Positions 1-9,382 are shown, counted from the first letter of the stretch. The stretch: DNA of 48,635 bases from Candidatus Coatesiibacteriota bacterium (GCA_020348885.1 CP070755.1:2201434-2250068), one strand, 5' to 3'. Numbers and translations: made by a program. Notes: generated by a model not told the origin, from the letters alone.

Positions 1-1
1 A

Positions 2-280
2 GACGGTAAGGGGACTGAGGAAGTCCTGGCGGCCATAGAAGAACACAGGGGTTATATAGAATCGGCCGGCATCGGTGCGGAAAGGCGCCGCGCGAGGGCA
101 AAACGCGAGTTGATGGAGCTGTTGGAACGCGATATACTTGGTGCGGTAACGGGCTCGAACGGTTTTGAGGAAGCGGTTGACGCGGCCATAACGCGTATAC
201 TGGGCCGGGACAGTACGCCCTACCGCGAAGCCGAAAAGATTTCGAAGGCTTTTAAGTTAAATGAATTAAGCCGGTCCTAA
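2..280 (+). CDS. meaB: MeaB/ArgK-type GTPase, C-terminal end (5' partial)
   Basis: The window opens inside this gene, in the frame that begins at base 2 and stops at 278-280. About 92 residues are visible. They include GKGTEEVLAAIEEH and an Arg-rich helix (RRRARAKRELMELLERD), which fit the C-terminal helices of the MeaB/ArgK G3E GTPases. These proteins chaperone B12-dependent acyl-CoA mutases, loading adenosylcobalamin and ejecting damaged cofactor. The nucleotide-binding domain lies outside the window. Two mutase large subunits and one B12 subunit follow downstream, which supports the call. The identity is inferred from C-terminal sequence and context, without sight of the G motifs. Confidence 0.75.
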   Translation, partial: DGKGTEEVLAAIEEHRGYIESAGIGAERRRARAKRELMELLERDILGAVTGSNGFEEAVDAAITRILGRDSTPYREAEKISKAFKLNELSRS

Positions 281-318
281 AGCCGGTTTAACCGTAACCC
301 GACACGAAAGGGGCCGCA

Positions 319-1476
319 ATGGTTTACAACTGGGCACCGGAACAACAAGAGATCCGGGATATGGTTAAGGAGTTCTGCGAAGAACACGTCGTACCCTATC
401 ATCAGGAGTGGGACCGAAGGCCGCCCGAGTTCCCGGAAAAGGTTTTCCAGAAGATGGCGGCCGCCGGTTTCTTGGGTTTCCCTACGGCCAAGGAGTACGG
501 CGGCCTCGGTGAGTCGAAAATACGCTACGCCACCCTGATAGAGGAGATGTCCAAGTACGACGCGGCTATCGGTATCGTGATGGCCGTGGCCGTTCTGGCG
601 TCTTATCCCGTAGAAGCGTTCGGGACCGAAGAACAGAAGAAGAAGTACCTGCCGCCCATGTCCAAGGGTGAGATAAAGGGCGCTTTCGCGCTCACGGAGC
701 CTGAAGCCGGTTCCGACGCCGCCAACCAGCAGGCGACCGCCGTGGATAAAGGCGACCATTATCTGTTTAACGGCGAGAAGATATTCATCACGTCCGGGAA
801 CGTTGCCGACGTGGTTGTCTTGATATGTCGGATTTTGGAGAGCGAAGACCAGCCCTTGGAGAAGGGCAAGGTCAGCGCGTTGATATTCGACACGCCCGAC
901 GACCCGGGTTATTCGGCCGAAGTGCTCAAGTATAAACTCGGTATCCGCGCGTCGACCACCGGCAGGTTATTCTTCAGGGACGTGAAGATACCCAAGGGAA
1001 ACCTGCTCGCCGAGGTCGGCAAGGGTTTCCGGGTCGCGATGACCACCCTAGACGGTGCACGGATAGGCGTGGCCTCCCAAGCGATCGGGATCGCCCAGCG
1101 GGCTTTCGACGAATCGGTCGAATACTCGAAGAAACGCGAACAGTTCGGCGCGCCCATAGCGAAACTGCAAGCGATTCAGTGGATGATCGCCGACATGGCG
1201 ACGCGGCTCCAGGCGGCTAGGCTTCTCACTTACAGCGGCGCGATGATGGAGGACAAAGGCGTTAGGTTTAGCAAAGAGGCTGCGATGGCGAAGCTGTTCG
1301 CGTCGGAGACCGCCGACTTCTGCGCCGACTGCGCCATGCAGATCCACGGCGGGTACGGCTACTGCGGGGACTACTCCGACATCGAACATATCTACCGGGA
1401 CGCGCGTATTACAAGAATATACGAGGGGACCAGCGAAATCCAGAGGCTCGTTATCGCGAGCCATATCCTACGCTAG
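319..1476 (+). CDS. Acyl-CoA dehydrogenase (short-chain/isobutyryl type)
   Basis: This 385-residue protein has the usual length of a tetrameric FAD acyl-CoA dehydrogenase. It would oxidise an acyl-CoA to the 2-enoyl-CoA and pass electrons to ETF. FALTEPEAGSD near residue 121 is the FAD/substrate signature. QFGAPI lies near 275, and YEGTSEIQ near 368 carries the likely catalytic Glu. The ATG follows AAAGGGG (307-313) at 5 nt. It lies between meaB and an isobutyryl-CoA-mutase-like subunit, so a C4 substrate such as butyryl- or isobutyryl-CoA is likely. Exact chain specificity cannot be read from the sequence. No ETF genes are in the window. Confidence 0.93.
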   Translation: MVYNWAPEQQEIRDMVKEFCEEHVVPYHQEWDRRPPEFPEKVFQKMAAAGFLGFPTAKEYGGLGESKIRYATLIEEMSKYDAAIGIVMAVAVLASYPVEAFGTEEQKKKYLPPMSKGEIKGAFALTEPEAGSDAANQQATAVDKGDHYLFNGEKIFITSGNVADVVVLICRILESEDQPLEKGKVSALIFDTPDDPGYSAEVLKYKLGIRASTTGRLFFRDVKIPKGNLLAEVGKGFRVAMTTLDGARIGVASQAIGIAQRAFDESVEYSKKREQFGAPIAKLQAIQWMIADMATRLQAARLLTYSGAMMEDKGVRFSKEAAMAKLFASETADFCADCAMQIHGGYGYCGDYSDIEHIYRDARITRIYEGTSEIQRLVIASHILR

Positions 1477-1486
1477 TTGGATTAAT

Positions 1487-1494
1487 GGTATAAT
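1487..1494 (+). promoter_or_regulatory. Extended -10 promoter before the mutase operon
   Basis: TGGTATAAT (1486-1494) is an exact extended -10 (TGnTATAAT) in the short gap between the acyl-CoA dehydrogenase and the first mutase gene. No good -35 lies 16-18 nt upstream, as is usual for extended -10 promoters. It could start the mutase/carboxylase genes separately from meaB. Confidence 0.5.
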
Positions 1495-1538
1495 ATATAC
1501 GTATGTATAAGGTAACAGGTTAAACGAAGGGGTCGGTT

Positions 1539-3203
1539 ATGGCTGTAGAGGGTCAAACCCATCTCCGGGAAATAATCGAAGAGTGGGAGGAGCGGGCCGC
1601 CGGACGGGAAGAGCGGGACGCGCTGTTCGAGACGGTGAGCGGGCGGCCGATAAAGCCCCTCTATACGCCCGAGAATCTCGAGGGCTTCGATTACGTCGAG
1701 CAACTCGGGGTGCCCGGCGCGTACCCGTACACCCGCGGCGTCCAGGACAATATGTACCGGGGGCGCTTGTGGACGATGCGCCAGTTCTCGGGTTTCGGCT
1801 CCGCCGAAGACACCAACGCCCGGTATAAATACTTGCTCGACCACGGGCAGACTGGGTTGTCCGTCGCCTTCGACCTCCCGACGATAATGGGCCGGGACTC
1901 GGACCACCCCCGGTCCGAGGGCGAGGTCGGCAAGTGCGGCGTCGCCATATCGTCCCTGGCCGATATGGAGGTTCTCTTCGACGGGATTCCGTTGGATAAG
2001 GTATCGACGTCGATGACGATAAACGCCCCGGCCGGGCTCCTTCTCGCTTACTACATCGCCGTCGGCGAAAAGCAGAACGTGGACTCCGCCGTCCTCCGCG
2101 GGACCATCCAGAACGATATCCTGAAGGAATACATAGCCCAGAAGACGTGGATATTCCCGCCGGCGCCGTCGATGAGGATAATCACCGACATCTTCGCGTT
2201 CTGCCGCGACCACGTCCCCAAATGGAACACGATTTCGATTTCGGGGTACCATATCAGGGAGGCCGGCGCGACAGCTGTCCAGGAGTTGGCCTTCACACTG
2301 GCAGACGGCTTCGCGTACGTCGAGGCCGGCATCGAGGCCGGGCTCGACGTGGACGAGTTCGCCCCCAGGCTTTCGCTCTTCTTCAACGCCCACCTCGACT
2401 TCTTCGAAGAGATAGCCAAGTACCGGGCGGCCAGACGCATCTGGGCGAGGCATATGAAGGAAAAGTACGGAGCTAAAAACCCGCGGTCTTGGTTGATGCG
2501 TTTCCATACCCAGACGGCGGGGTGCAGCCTTACGGCTCAGCAGCCGGAGAACAATATCGTACGGACGGCGCTGGAGGCCCTCGCTGGCGTCCTCGGCGGA
2601 ACACAGTCTCTTCATACCAACTCTATGGACGAAACCCTGGCGTTACCTACTGAAAAAGCCGTCCTGATCGCCCTGAGGACCCAGCAGGTAATCGCTCATG
2701 AATCCGGCGTCGCCAACACGATCGACCCGCTGGCTGTCTCCTACTTCGTCGAATCGCTGACCGACCAAATGGAGGAGGAGGCCGAGGAGTACTTCAGGAA
2801 GATTGACGAGTTGGGCGGTGTCCTGAAGGCGATAGACGCCGGGTTCTTCCAGCAGGAGATAGCCGACGCGGCCTTCGCGTATCAGAAGAAGATAGAACGG
2901 GGTAAGCGGGTAGTAGTAGGCGTGAACAAGTATGAGATACCCGACGAGGAACTGACTATTGAAGTTCTCAAGATAGACCCGGAGGTGGAGCGGATACAGA
3001 TGGAACGCCTGGCGCGGGTACGGTCGGAGCGTTCGGCCGCGGACGTCGAAAAGGCCCTCGGCGGACTGAGGCAGGCGGCCCGCGACGGGACCAATGTAAT
3101 GCCCCACTTCCTCGCGTGCGCCAGGGCGTACGCGACTCTGGGCGAGACCCTGGACGTCCTCCGGGAGGAGTTCGGCGAGTACAAAGAACGGCCGATATTC
3201 TAA
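1539..3203 (+). CDS. icmA: Isobutyryl-CoA mutase-like large subunit (B12-dependent acyl-CoA mutase)
   Basis: This is the TIM-barrel large subunit of an adenosylcobalamin acyl-CoA mutase, 554 residues, without a fused B12-binding domain. Family hallmarks are [38 protein letters not shown] and [10 protein letters not shown]. The substrate-site positions equivalent to Tyr89 and Arg207 of Propionibacterium methylmalonyl-CoA mutase are Phe83 (RQFSGFG) and Gln201 (YIAQKTW). They are 118 residues apart, as in the reference enzyme. Phe plus Gln is the pair known from isobutyryl-CoA mutase, which interconverts isobutyryl- and n-butyryl-CoA. The B12 subunit follows 32 nt downstream. A different branched-acyl substrate remains possible. 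Confidence 0.8.
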   Translation: MAVEGQTHLREIIEEWEERAAGREERDALFETVSGRPIKPLYTPENLEGFDYVEQLGVPGAYPYTRGVQDNMYRGRLWTMRQFSGFGSAEDTNARYKYLLDHGQTGLSVAFDLPTIMGRDSDHPRSEGEVGKCGVAISSLADMEVLFDGIPLDKVSTSMTINAPAGLLLAYYIAVGEKQNVDSAVLRGTIQNDILKEYIAQKTWIFPPAPSMRIITDIFAFCRDHVPKWNTISISGYHIREAGATAVQELAFTLADGFAYVEAGIEAGLDVDEFAPRLSLFFNAHLDFFEEIAKYRAARRIWARHMKEKYGAKNPRSWLMRFHTQTAGCSLTAQQPENNIVRTALEALAGVLGGTQSLHTNSMDETLALPTEKAVLIALRTQQVIAHESGVANTIDPLAVSYFVESLTDQMEEEAEEYFRKIDELGGVLKAIDAGFFQQEIADAAFAYQKKIERGKRVVVGVNKYEIPDEELTIEVLKIDPEVERIQMERLARVRSERSAADVEKALGGLRQAARDGTNVMPHFLACARAYATLGETLDVLREEFGEYKERPIF

Positions 3204-3235
3204 CGTCCGACCGTTCATAAGCCAGAGGTACTGAA

Positions 3236-3628
3236 ATGGCGAAAAAGATACGCGTATTAATCGCAAAACCAGGGCTCGACGGACACGACCGGGGGGCCAA
3301 GGTAGTGGCCCGGGCGCTCCGTGATGCCGGGATGGAAGTGATCTATACGGGGCTCCACCAGACGCCCGAGGCCATCGTCGAAGCGGCGATACAGGAGGAC
3401 GTAGACGTAGTGGGACTCTCGATACTCTCGGGTGCTCATATGACGATGTTCCCGCGGGTGAAGGCGCTTCTCGCCGAGCGGGGCGCCGACCACATTCTGG
3501 TAACCGGCGGCGGTATCATCCCGGAGGACGATATCGAGGCGTTGGGCGGTGAAGGAATCGGGCAACTCTTCGGTCCTGGTACTAACACCGATGAAATAGT
3601 GGGCTATATCGAAGCGGCTGTGAGTTAG
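3236..3628 (+). CDS. icmB: Acyl-CoA mutase small subunit, B12-binding domain
   Basis: This 130-residue stand-alone Rossmann-like cobalamin domain has the DxHxxG motif D15-G-H17-D-R-G20, whose His is the lower axial Co ligand. It also has [10 protein letters not shown] and the glycine run TGGGII, which complete the base-off B12 pocket. It matches the C-terminal domain of methylmalonyl-CoA mutase and the small subunit of isobutyryl-CoA mutase. The ATG is preceded by GAGGT. It is the only B12-binding subunit in the window, although there are two large subunits, so it may serve both. The icmB symbol rests on its pairing with the preceding gene. Confidence 0.88.
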   Translation: MAKKIRVLIAKPGLDGHDRGAKVVARALRDAGMEVIYTGLHQTPEAIVEAAIQEDVDVVGLSILSGAHMTMFPRVKALLAERGADHILVTGGGIIPEDDIEALGGEGIGQLFGPGTNTDEIVGYIEAAVS

Positions 3629-3655
3629 GCGCCGGTTTCGATAAGCGGTGTAGGC

Positions 3656-3720
3656 GCCGAGCCTTGGCTCGGCAAGAAGAAACGTAAGGGAACGGTTTAC
3701 GGGGAACCCCTATTCCGTAA
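3656..3720. repeat. Intergenic inverted repeats between mutase and carboxylase genes
   Basis: The 125-bp gap holds a perfect palindrome, GCCGAGCC-TT-GGCTCGGC shape (3656-3673). A second hairpin has GGGG-AA-CCCC inside TTACGG/CCGTAA arms (3697-3720). Neither is followed by a T run, so they look like mRNA-processing or stability hairpins, or small repeat elements, rather than terminators. Confidence 0.45.
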
Positions 3721-3753
3721 CCATTAACGCCGTTAATCGAACCGAAATTACCG

Positions 3754-5301
3754 ATGCCGAACGAAGATAAATATCAGAAGCTGGCCGAGTTCCGGCAGAA
3801 GGCCGTCGAGGGCGACGCCGCAAGAATAGAAAAGCAGCACGAGAAGGGCAAGCTGACTGCCCGTGAACGGTTGGACATACTGTTCGACGACGGGACCTTC
3901 CATGAGCTCGACCAGATGGTCGTCCACCGGTGCCACGACTTCGGGATGCAGGAGCGTAAACCCTTCGGCGACGGTGTCATCGCCGGTTACGGCTTAATCG
4001 AGGGCCGCCTGACGTACGCGTTCGCCCAGGATTTCACCGCTTTCGGCGGGACCCTTTCCCGGGCCCACGGCGAGAAGATATGCAAGGTCATGGACCTGGC
4101 CCTCAAGAACGGCGCGCCAATGGTCGGGTTGAACGACTCGGGCGGGGCTAGGATACAAGAGGGGGTCGACTCGCTCGCCGCGTACGCCGAGGTCTTCTTG
4201 CGGAATACGTTGGCCTCCGGCGTCGTCCCGCAGATTTCGGCGATCATGGGCCCGTGCGCCGGAGGCGCAGTATATTCGCCCGCCGTGACCGATTTCGCCT
4301 TTATGGTCGACGGGACAAGCCACATGTTCCTGACCGGCCCGGACGTTATCAAGACCGTGATGAACGAGGACGTAACGTTCGAGGAGTTGGGGGGCGCGCG
4401 GGTGCACGCGTCGAAGTCGGGCGTCTGCCACGTCGTCGCAGGAGACGAGTTCGAGTGCCTGCGGGAGATTCGGCGCCTACTCCAGTTTTTCCCTCAGAAC
4501 AACATGGAAGACCCGCCGGTCCGCGCATCGAACGACGACCCGGCGCGGATGGACGGGGAGTTGGATGAAATCGTCCCGGAGTCGCCGAACAAACCGTACG
4601 ATATGAAAGAGATTATAAAGCGGGCGGTAGACGACGGCGACTTCTTCGAGACCCACGCCGATTTCGCGCCGAACCACGTAACCGGGTTCGCCCGTTTCGG
4701 CGGTCAGCCGGTCGGTATCGTCGCTCATCAACCGGCGGTGCTGGCGGGGTGTCTCGACATAGATTCGTCGGCGAAGTCGGCGCGGATGATTCGCTTCTGC
4801 GACTGCTTCAACCTGCCGGTCGTTACCTTCTCCGACGTGCCGGGGTTTCTGCCGGGGACCGACCAGGAGTGGCGGGGCGTAATCAAGCACGGCGCGATGC
4901 TCTTGTACGCGTACGCTGAAGCGACCGTCCCCAAGGTCCACGTCATCACGCGCAAATCGTACGGCGGGGCGTACGCCGTGACGTCCAACCGGCACATGCG
5001 CGGCGACATCGTTTACGCGTGGCCGACGGCGGAGATAGCCGTGATGGGCGCCGAGGGCGCGGTACAGATACTCTACCGCCGGGAGTTGAAGGAGGCGGAA
5101 GACGCGGGTGCCCTCGCCGATAAACTGGTTGCCGAGTTCCGGGATAAGTTCGCCGACCCGTACACCGCCGCCGGGCTGGGGTACGTGGACGAGGTAATAA
5201 TGCCACGCGAGACGCGGCCGAAGGTTATTAGCGCCCTTAAGATGCTCGATCATAAACGGGACCACAACCCGCCGAAGAAGCACGGGAATATACCGTTGTA
5301 G
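3754..5301 (+). CDS. pccB: Propionyl-CoA carboxylase beta (carboxyltransferase) subunit
   Basis: This 515-residue protein is a biotin-dependent acyl-CoA carboxyltransferase, the usual length for PccB/MmdA. It moves CO2 from carboxybiotin to propionyl-CoA to give (S)-methylmalonyl-CoA. GKLTARERLD near residue 30 is the family's N-terminal signature. GPCAGGAVYSPA in the N domain and KSYGGAYAV plus MGAEGAV in the C domain are the glycine-rich oxyanion/CoA and biotin sites. Biotin carboxylase and carrier genes follow directly. No membrane decarboxylase subunit (OadB/MmdB type) is present, so I read it as a carboxylase. No convincing Shine-Dalgarno precedes the ATG. Confidence 0.93.
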   Translation: MPNEDKYQKLAEFRQKAVEGDAARIEKQHEKGKLTARERLDILFDDGTFHELDQMVVHRCHDFGMQERKPFGDGVIAGYGLIEGRLTYAFAQDFTAFGGTLSRAHGEKICKVMDLALKNGAPMVGLNDSGGARIQEGVDSLAAYAEVFLRNTLASGVVPQISAIMGPCAGGAVYSPAVTDFAFMVDGTSHMFLTGPDVIKTVMNEDVTFEELGGARVHASKSGVCHVVAGDEFECLREIRRLLQFFPQNNMEDPPVRASNDDPARMDGELDEIVPESPNKPYDMKEIIKRAVDDGDFFETHADFAPNHVTGFARFGGQPVGIVAHQPAVLAGCLDIDSSAKSARMIRFCDCFNLPVVTFSDVPGFLPGTDQEWRGVIKHGAMLLYAYAEATVPKVHVITRKSYGGAYAVTSNRHMRGDIVYAWPTAEIAVMGAEGAVQILYRRELKEAEDAGALADKLVAEFRDKFADPYTAAGLGYVDEVIMPRETRPKVISALKMLDHKRDHNPPKKHGNIPL

Positions 5302-5346
5302 TCGAGGATTGGACGTATATAAGGTAGCCGGGCCGAATCCGATAAG

Positions 5347-6858
5347 ATGTTCTCCAAAATCCTCATAGCCAACCGGGGCGAGATAGCCGTGCGGGTCATA
5401 CGGACCTGCGAGGAGATGGGTATCCCGACGGTGGCGGTGTATTCGGACGCGGACAGGGGCGCCCTCCACGTCCAGTACGCCACCGAAGCCTACAACATAG
5501 GGCCCCCGCCGGCGACCGAGTCGTATTTGCGCGGCGATAAGTTGATCGAGCTCGCGAAGCGCGTAGGTGCCGAGGCCATCCACCCCGGTTACGGTTTCCT
5601 GGCGGAAAACGCCGACTTCGCCGAAGCGTGCGACGACGCCGGTCTCGTTTTCATCGGGCCGTCGCCGGGCGCGATGCGCTTGTCCGGCGATAAACTCAAG
5701 GCCCGCGAGACGATGGTCGCGGCGGGCGTCCCCGTGATTCCCGGTATCGATACTTCGGACGTACCGGAAGGCGAACTGCCGGGTCGCGCCGAGGAAATAG
5801 GCTACCCGATCATGGTGAAAGCCGCCGGCGGGGGCGGTGGGAAGGGTATACGCATAGTCCGAGGGCCCGATGAACTGGAAGCGGCCCTGCGTCAGGCCCA
5901 ATCCGAAGCCGCGAGTTCCTTCGGCGATGACCGGGTATACGTCGAGAAGATGATCGTCCGGCCGCGGCACATCGAGGTCCAAATACTGGGCGACCGCCAG
6001 GGCAACGTAGCCCACCTTTACGAGCGCGAATGTTCGATTCAGAGACGCCATCAAAAACTCGTCGAGGAGTCGCCGTCGCCGGTCCTCGACGACGACGCCC
6101 GCGCCGCGATGACCGAAGCGGCGGTCAAGGCCGCCAAAGCCGTGAACTACGACAACGCCGGGACTATCGAGTTCCTTCGGGACGCCGATGGGAACTTTTA
6201 TTTCTTGGAAGTGAACGCCCGGCTCCAGGTGGAACACCCGGTAACGGAAATGCTCGTTGGCCGAGACCTGGTTCGGGCGCAGATACGGGTCGCGGCCGGT
6301 GACGAACTCTGGTTCGAGCAGGACGAGGTCGTCCCCCGGGGCGCCGCCATTGAATGCCGCATATGCGCGGAGGACCCGGACAACAAGTTCTACCCGGCCA
6401 CCGGCGTCGTCTCCCGGATGCGGGCGCCCGGCGGCCCGGGGGTCCGGCTCGACAGCGGCTGTTTCCAGGGTTACGAAGTACCGGTTTATTACGACCCCCT
6501 TATCGCGAAGCTCATCGTCCACGGCGAAGACCGATCGGCGGCGTTGACCAGGATGGAGCGGGCTCTCAACGAGCTCATACTGGAAGGTTTCCCCACCACG
6601 CTGCCGTTCTACAGGTGGCTGATGGGGAACGAAGACTTCCGGGCCGGGGACTTCGACACGACCTTCATAGACGAACATTACAGGCCCGGGCCGGTTGGCG
6701 AGAGCGAACTCGAGATGGCCGCGTCGGTACTGTGCGCGCTGATGGAGCACGCGAGCGCCGACGGGTTCGGCGCGGAAGATAAGGCGGCCGCCGACGGAAA
6801 GGCCGGGATCTCCGCGTGGAAATACGGTTGGCTCAAGGACCGGTTGGGGACCTACTAG
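5347..6858 (+). CDS. accC: Biotin carboxylase subunit of acyl-CoA carboxylase
   Basis: This 503-residue ATP-grasp enzyme carboxylates biotin with ATP and bicarbonate. It opens with the N-domain motif KILIANRGEIAVRV. The glycine-rich ATP lid starts at K158 (KAAGGGGGKG). HIEVQ, ERECSIQRRHQKL and EVNARLQVEHPVTE form the metal, bicarbonate and biotin sites. The C-terminal ~50 residues extend past the usual ~450-residue AccC core. It sits between pccB and a separate carrier gene, so it most likely acts in a three-gene propionyl-CoA carboxylase rather than in fatty-acid synthesis. Confidence 0.93.
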   Translation: MFSKILIANRGEIAVRVIRTCEEMGIPTVAVYSDADRGALHVQYATEAYNIGPPPATESYLRGDKLIELAKRVGAEAIHPGYGFLAENADFAEACDDAGLVFIGPSPGAMRLSGDKLKARETMVAAGVPVIPGIDTSDVPEGELPGRAEEIGYPIMVKAAGGGGGKGIRIVRGPDELEAALRQAQSEAASSFGDDRVYVEKMIVRPRHIEVQILGDRQGNVAHLYERECSIQRRHQKLVEESPSPVLDDDARAAMTEAAVKAAKAVNYDNAGTIEFLRDADGNFYFLEVNARLQVEHPVTEMLVGRDLVRAQIRVAAGDELWFEQDEVVPRGAAIECRICAEDPDNKFYPATGVVSRMRAPGGPGVRLDSGCFQGYEVPVYYDPLIAKLIVHGEDRSAALTRMERALNELILEGFPTTLPFYRWLMGNEDFRAGDFDTTFIDEHYRPGPVGESELEMAASVLCALMEHASADGFGAEDKAAADGKAGISAWKYGWLKDRLGTY

Positions 6859-6867
6859 AAACCGAAT

Positions 6868-7374
6868 ATGAAGTACCAAACCCGAATAGGCGATAAGACG
6901 TACGAGGTAGAGCTGACCGCCGGCGACGGCGGGACCGGGGTCTCGGTCGACGGCAACGAGGTAAACGTCGACTACTTTGAGATATCGGCCGGCGCCATCT
7001 ATTCGATAATAATAGACGGCCGTTCTTACGAGCTCTGGGTTCGCCGGGAGGGGAAGGAGTACGAGGTCTTCGCCGAGGGGCGCACTTTGAACGTGGCGGT
7101 CCTCGACGAAAGACGGCAGCGGGTCGAGTCGATGAAGGCTACTATGCCGTCGGCGAAGACCGGCTTCGTTATGAAGGCGCCTATGCCGGCGGTGGTTACG
7201 GCGGTCCTCGTCGAACCGGGACAGGAAATTAAACAAGGGGACGTCCTCTGCCAGCTCGAGGCGATGAAGATGGAGAACGAGATGGCTGCCGAGGCCAACG
7301 GCGTAGTGGCCGAAGTTAAGATCGCCGCCGGCGACGGCGTCGAACAAAACGACGTACTTATAGTTGTCGAATAA
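6868..7374 (+). CDS. Biotin carboxyl carrier protein with PCC-type linker domain
   Basis: This 168-residue protein carries biotin between the carboxylase and carboxyltransferase. The C-terminal ~75 residues are a biotinyl domain with EAMKMENEM; Lys134 is the biotinylation site. The N-terminal ~95 residues are beta-rich (YEVELTAGDGG, YFEISAG, SYELWVRREG). They resemble the BT linker domain found between carboxylase and carrier in propionyl-CoA carboxylase alpha chains. The two genes thus look like a split PccA. The gene begins 9 nt after the carboxylase stop, so it is surely co-translated. Confidence 0.92.
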   Translation: MKYQTRIGDKTYEVELTAGDGGTGVSVDGNEVNVDYFEISAGAIYSIIIDGRSYELWVRREGKEYEVFAEGRTLNVAVLDERRQRVESMKATMPSAKTGFVMKAPMPAVVTAVLVEPGQEIKQGDVLCQLEAMKMENEMAAEANGVVAEVKIAAGDGVEQNDVLIVVE

Positions 7375-7382
7375 AACAACTG

Positions 7383-8978
7383 ATGTCAGGTAGCGACCTG
7401 GGGAAAGAAGAGCGTAACTACGAGACGCCCTCGGGCGTTCCCGTCGAGACAGTTTACGCTGAACTCCGGGCCGGTACGGCCGAGCGGTTGGGCAGCCCCG
7501 GCGAACCGCCGTATACCCGGGGTATACACCCGGATATGTACCGGGGTCGCCTCTGGACGATGCGGCAGTACGCCGGTTTCGGCGACGCCGAGACGACGAA
7601 CCGCCGGTTCAAGTACCTTATCGAACAGGGGCAGACCGGCCTATCGGTCGCCTTCGACCTTCCCACCCAGGTGGGTTACGATTCGGACGACCCGGCCGCC
7701 GAGGGCGAGGTCGGTCGCGTGGGCGTCGCCGTATCCACCTATGACGACTTCGCGGAGCTCTTCACCGGGCTGGACCCTGCGGAGATATCGGTCAGCATGA
7801 CCATCAACTCGACGGCGCCCGTACTCTTGGCGATGTACCTGGTGTTGGCGGAAAGGGCCGGTGTCGCGTGGTCAGAACTCCAGGGTACTGCCCAGAACGA
7901 TGTCCTAAAGGAGTACTTCGCCCGGGGAACGTATATATATCCGCCGAAGGCCGGGCTCCGCCTGGCGGTCGACCTAATCCGATTCGCGTCGGCGGAGGCG
8001 CCGAAGTGGAACTCGATTTCGATATCGGGTTATCACATACGCGAAGCCGGGGCCAACGCCGTACAGGAGTTGGCTTTTACCTTCGCCGACGCCGTCGAAT
8101 ACGTTAAAGGGGCGCTCGACGCGGGACTCGATATAGACGAATTCGCGGGCCGGTTAAGCTTCTTTTTTAACGCTCACAACGACCTGTTCGAGGAAGCGGC
8201 CAAGTTCCGGGCGGCGCGACGTATCTGGTACCGAATCATAACCGAGGACTTCGGTGCGCGCGAGCCGAGGTCGTCGAAGTTGCGGTACCACGTGCAGACC
8301 GCCGGTTCGACCCTGACGGCGGCGGGACACGAGAACAACGCGGTCCGGGTAACGCTTCAGGCGCTGGCCGCCGTGTTGGGCGGCGCTCAGTCGATACACA
8401 CAAACTCACGGGATGAGGCGCTGGGCCTCCCGACCGAGGATTCGGTACGGTTGGCACTCAGGACCCAACAGATAATCGCGTACGAGAGCGGCGCCGCGTC
8501 GACCGTCGACCCGCTGGGTGGTTCCTTCTACGTCGAGTACCTGACCGACGAAATCGAACGGCGGGTCGAGGAATACCTGGCCGACATAAAGGCCCGCGGC
8601 GGGGCTTTATCCTGTATCGAATCCGGTTTCTTCGCCGACGAGATCGCGGCGAACGCATACAGCCAGCAGCGCGCCATCGACGCGGGCGAGATGAAGGTCG
8701 TAGGAGTCAACTGCTTCGAAGAGCCGGAGGAGACCGACGTGGAGGTCCTGAAGGTCGACCCGGCCCTGGCCGAAGCGCGACGCAAGAAACTCGCTGAATA
8801 CCGAAAGCGGCGGGATCCGGAACCGGTCGATAACGCGCTGGACGCGTTAAAAGTCGCGGCTGAGGGCGATACCGCGTCCATGATGGAGCCGATTGTCGAG
8901 TGCATCCGGGTCGGCGCCACCGTCGGCGAGATAAGCGGCGCGCTTAGGGACATCTTCGGGACCTACGACGAACGATGA
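7383..8978 (+). CDS. mutA: Methylmalonyl-CoA mutase large subunit
   Basis: This is the second B12-dependent mutase large subunit in the cluster, 531 residues and again without a B12 domain. It shows [42 protein letters not shown] and QSIHTNSRDE. The substrate-specifying pair is Tyr63 (RQYAGFG) and Arg181 (YFARGTY), 118 residues apart. This matches Tyr89/Arg207 of true methylmalonyl-CoA mutase, where Arg binds the substrate carboxylate. It would convert (R)-methylmalonyl-CoA to succinyl-CoA. It starts 8 nt after the biotin carrier and overlaps the epimerase by 4 nt (ATGA). It presumably borrows the small subunit at 3236-3628 or one encoded elsewhere. Confidence 0.92.
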   Translation: MSGSDLGKEERNYETPSGVPVETVYAELRAGTAERLGSPGEPPYTRGIHPDMYRGRLWTMRQYAGFGDAETTNRRFKYLIEQGQTGLSVAFDLPTQVGYDSDDPAAEGEVGRVGVAVSTYDDFAELFTGLDPAEISVSMTINSTAPVLLAMYLVLAERAGVAWSELQGTAQNDVLKEYFARGTYIYPPKAGLRLAVDLIRFASAEAPKWNSISISGYHIREAGANAVQELAFTFADAVEYVKGALDAGLDIDEFAGRLSFFFNAHNDLFEEAAKFRAARRIWYRIITEDFGAREPRSSKLRYHVQTAGSTLTAAGHENNAVRVTLQALAAVLGGAQSIHTNSRDEALGLPTEDSVRLALRTQQIIAYESGAASTVDPLGGSFYVEYLTDEIERRVEEYLADIKARGGALSCIESGFFADEIAANAYSQQRAIDAGEMKVVGVNCFEEPEETDVEVLKVDPALAEARRKKLAEYRKRRDPEPVDNALDALKVAAEGDTASMMEPIVECIRVGATVGEISGALRDIFGTYDER

Positions 8979-9382
8979 AGGTAAAGCGCGTAAACCACGT
9001 CGGTATCGCCGTCGAAAGCTTGGACGAGGCGCTCAAACTCTGGCGGGAAGTGCTGGGGCTGGAGCCCGCCGAGGTCGAGGAGGTCGCGGCGATGAGGGTC
9101 CGGGTTGCTGTACTCCGACCCGGCGAGACCGATATCGAATTACTCGAGAGCACCGATGACGAAGGGCCTATCGGTAAATTTATCTCGAGTAAAGGGCCGG
9201 GGATCCACCATATATGCCTCGAAGTTGACGACATCGAAGAAGCCCTGGCCGAGCTAGCTGCGGCCGGGTATAAGTTGATAGACGAGGAGCCGCGGGTGGG
9301 CGCCGGCGGCTACCACGTCGCCTTCGTCCACCCCAAGAGCAGCGGCGGAGTGTTGTTGGAGTTGTCTGAAAAGATTAAATAA
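8975..9382 (+). CDS. mce: Methylmalonyl-CoA epimerase
   Basis: This 135-residue VOC (glyoxalase-fold) protein has the family length. It interconverts (S)- and (R)-methylmalonyl-CoA, linking the carboxylase product to the mutase substrate. Metal-ligand candidates are His8 (VNHVGIAVE), the His in GIHHICLEVDD and the Glu in VLLELSE near the C terminus. ETDIELLE in the first half is also typical. Its ATG overlaps the mutA stop, showing translational coupling. Confidence 0.93.
   Translation: MKVKRVNHVGIAVESLDEALKLWREVLGLEPAEVEEVAAMRVRVAVLRPGETDIELLESTDDEGPIGKFISSKGPGIHHICLEVDDIEEALAELAAAGYKLIDEEPRVGAGGYHVAFVHPKSSGGVLLELSEKIK

Noticed and set aside
1482-2615. A 377-codon minus-strand frame
   Set aside because: It mirrors the first mutase gene; GC-rich third positions leave the antisense frame open by chance.
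4477-7347. A 956-codon open frame on the minus strand
   Set aside because: It is the shadow of pccB, accC and the biotin carrier genes, all with strong motifs on the plus strand; the product is Arg/Gly/Val-rich with no family marks.
3754-7374. Sodium-pumping methylmalonyl-CoA decarboxylase
   Set aside because: A biotin carboxylase gene is present and no membrane beta subunit is seen, so the set is a carboxylase.
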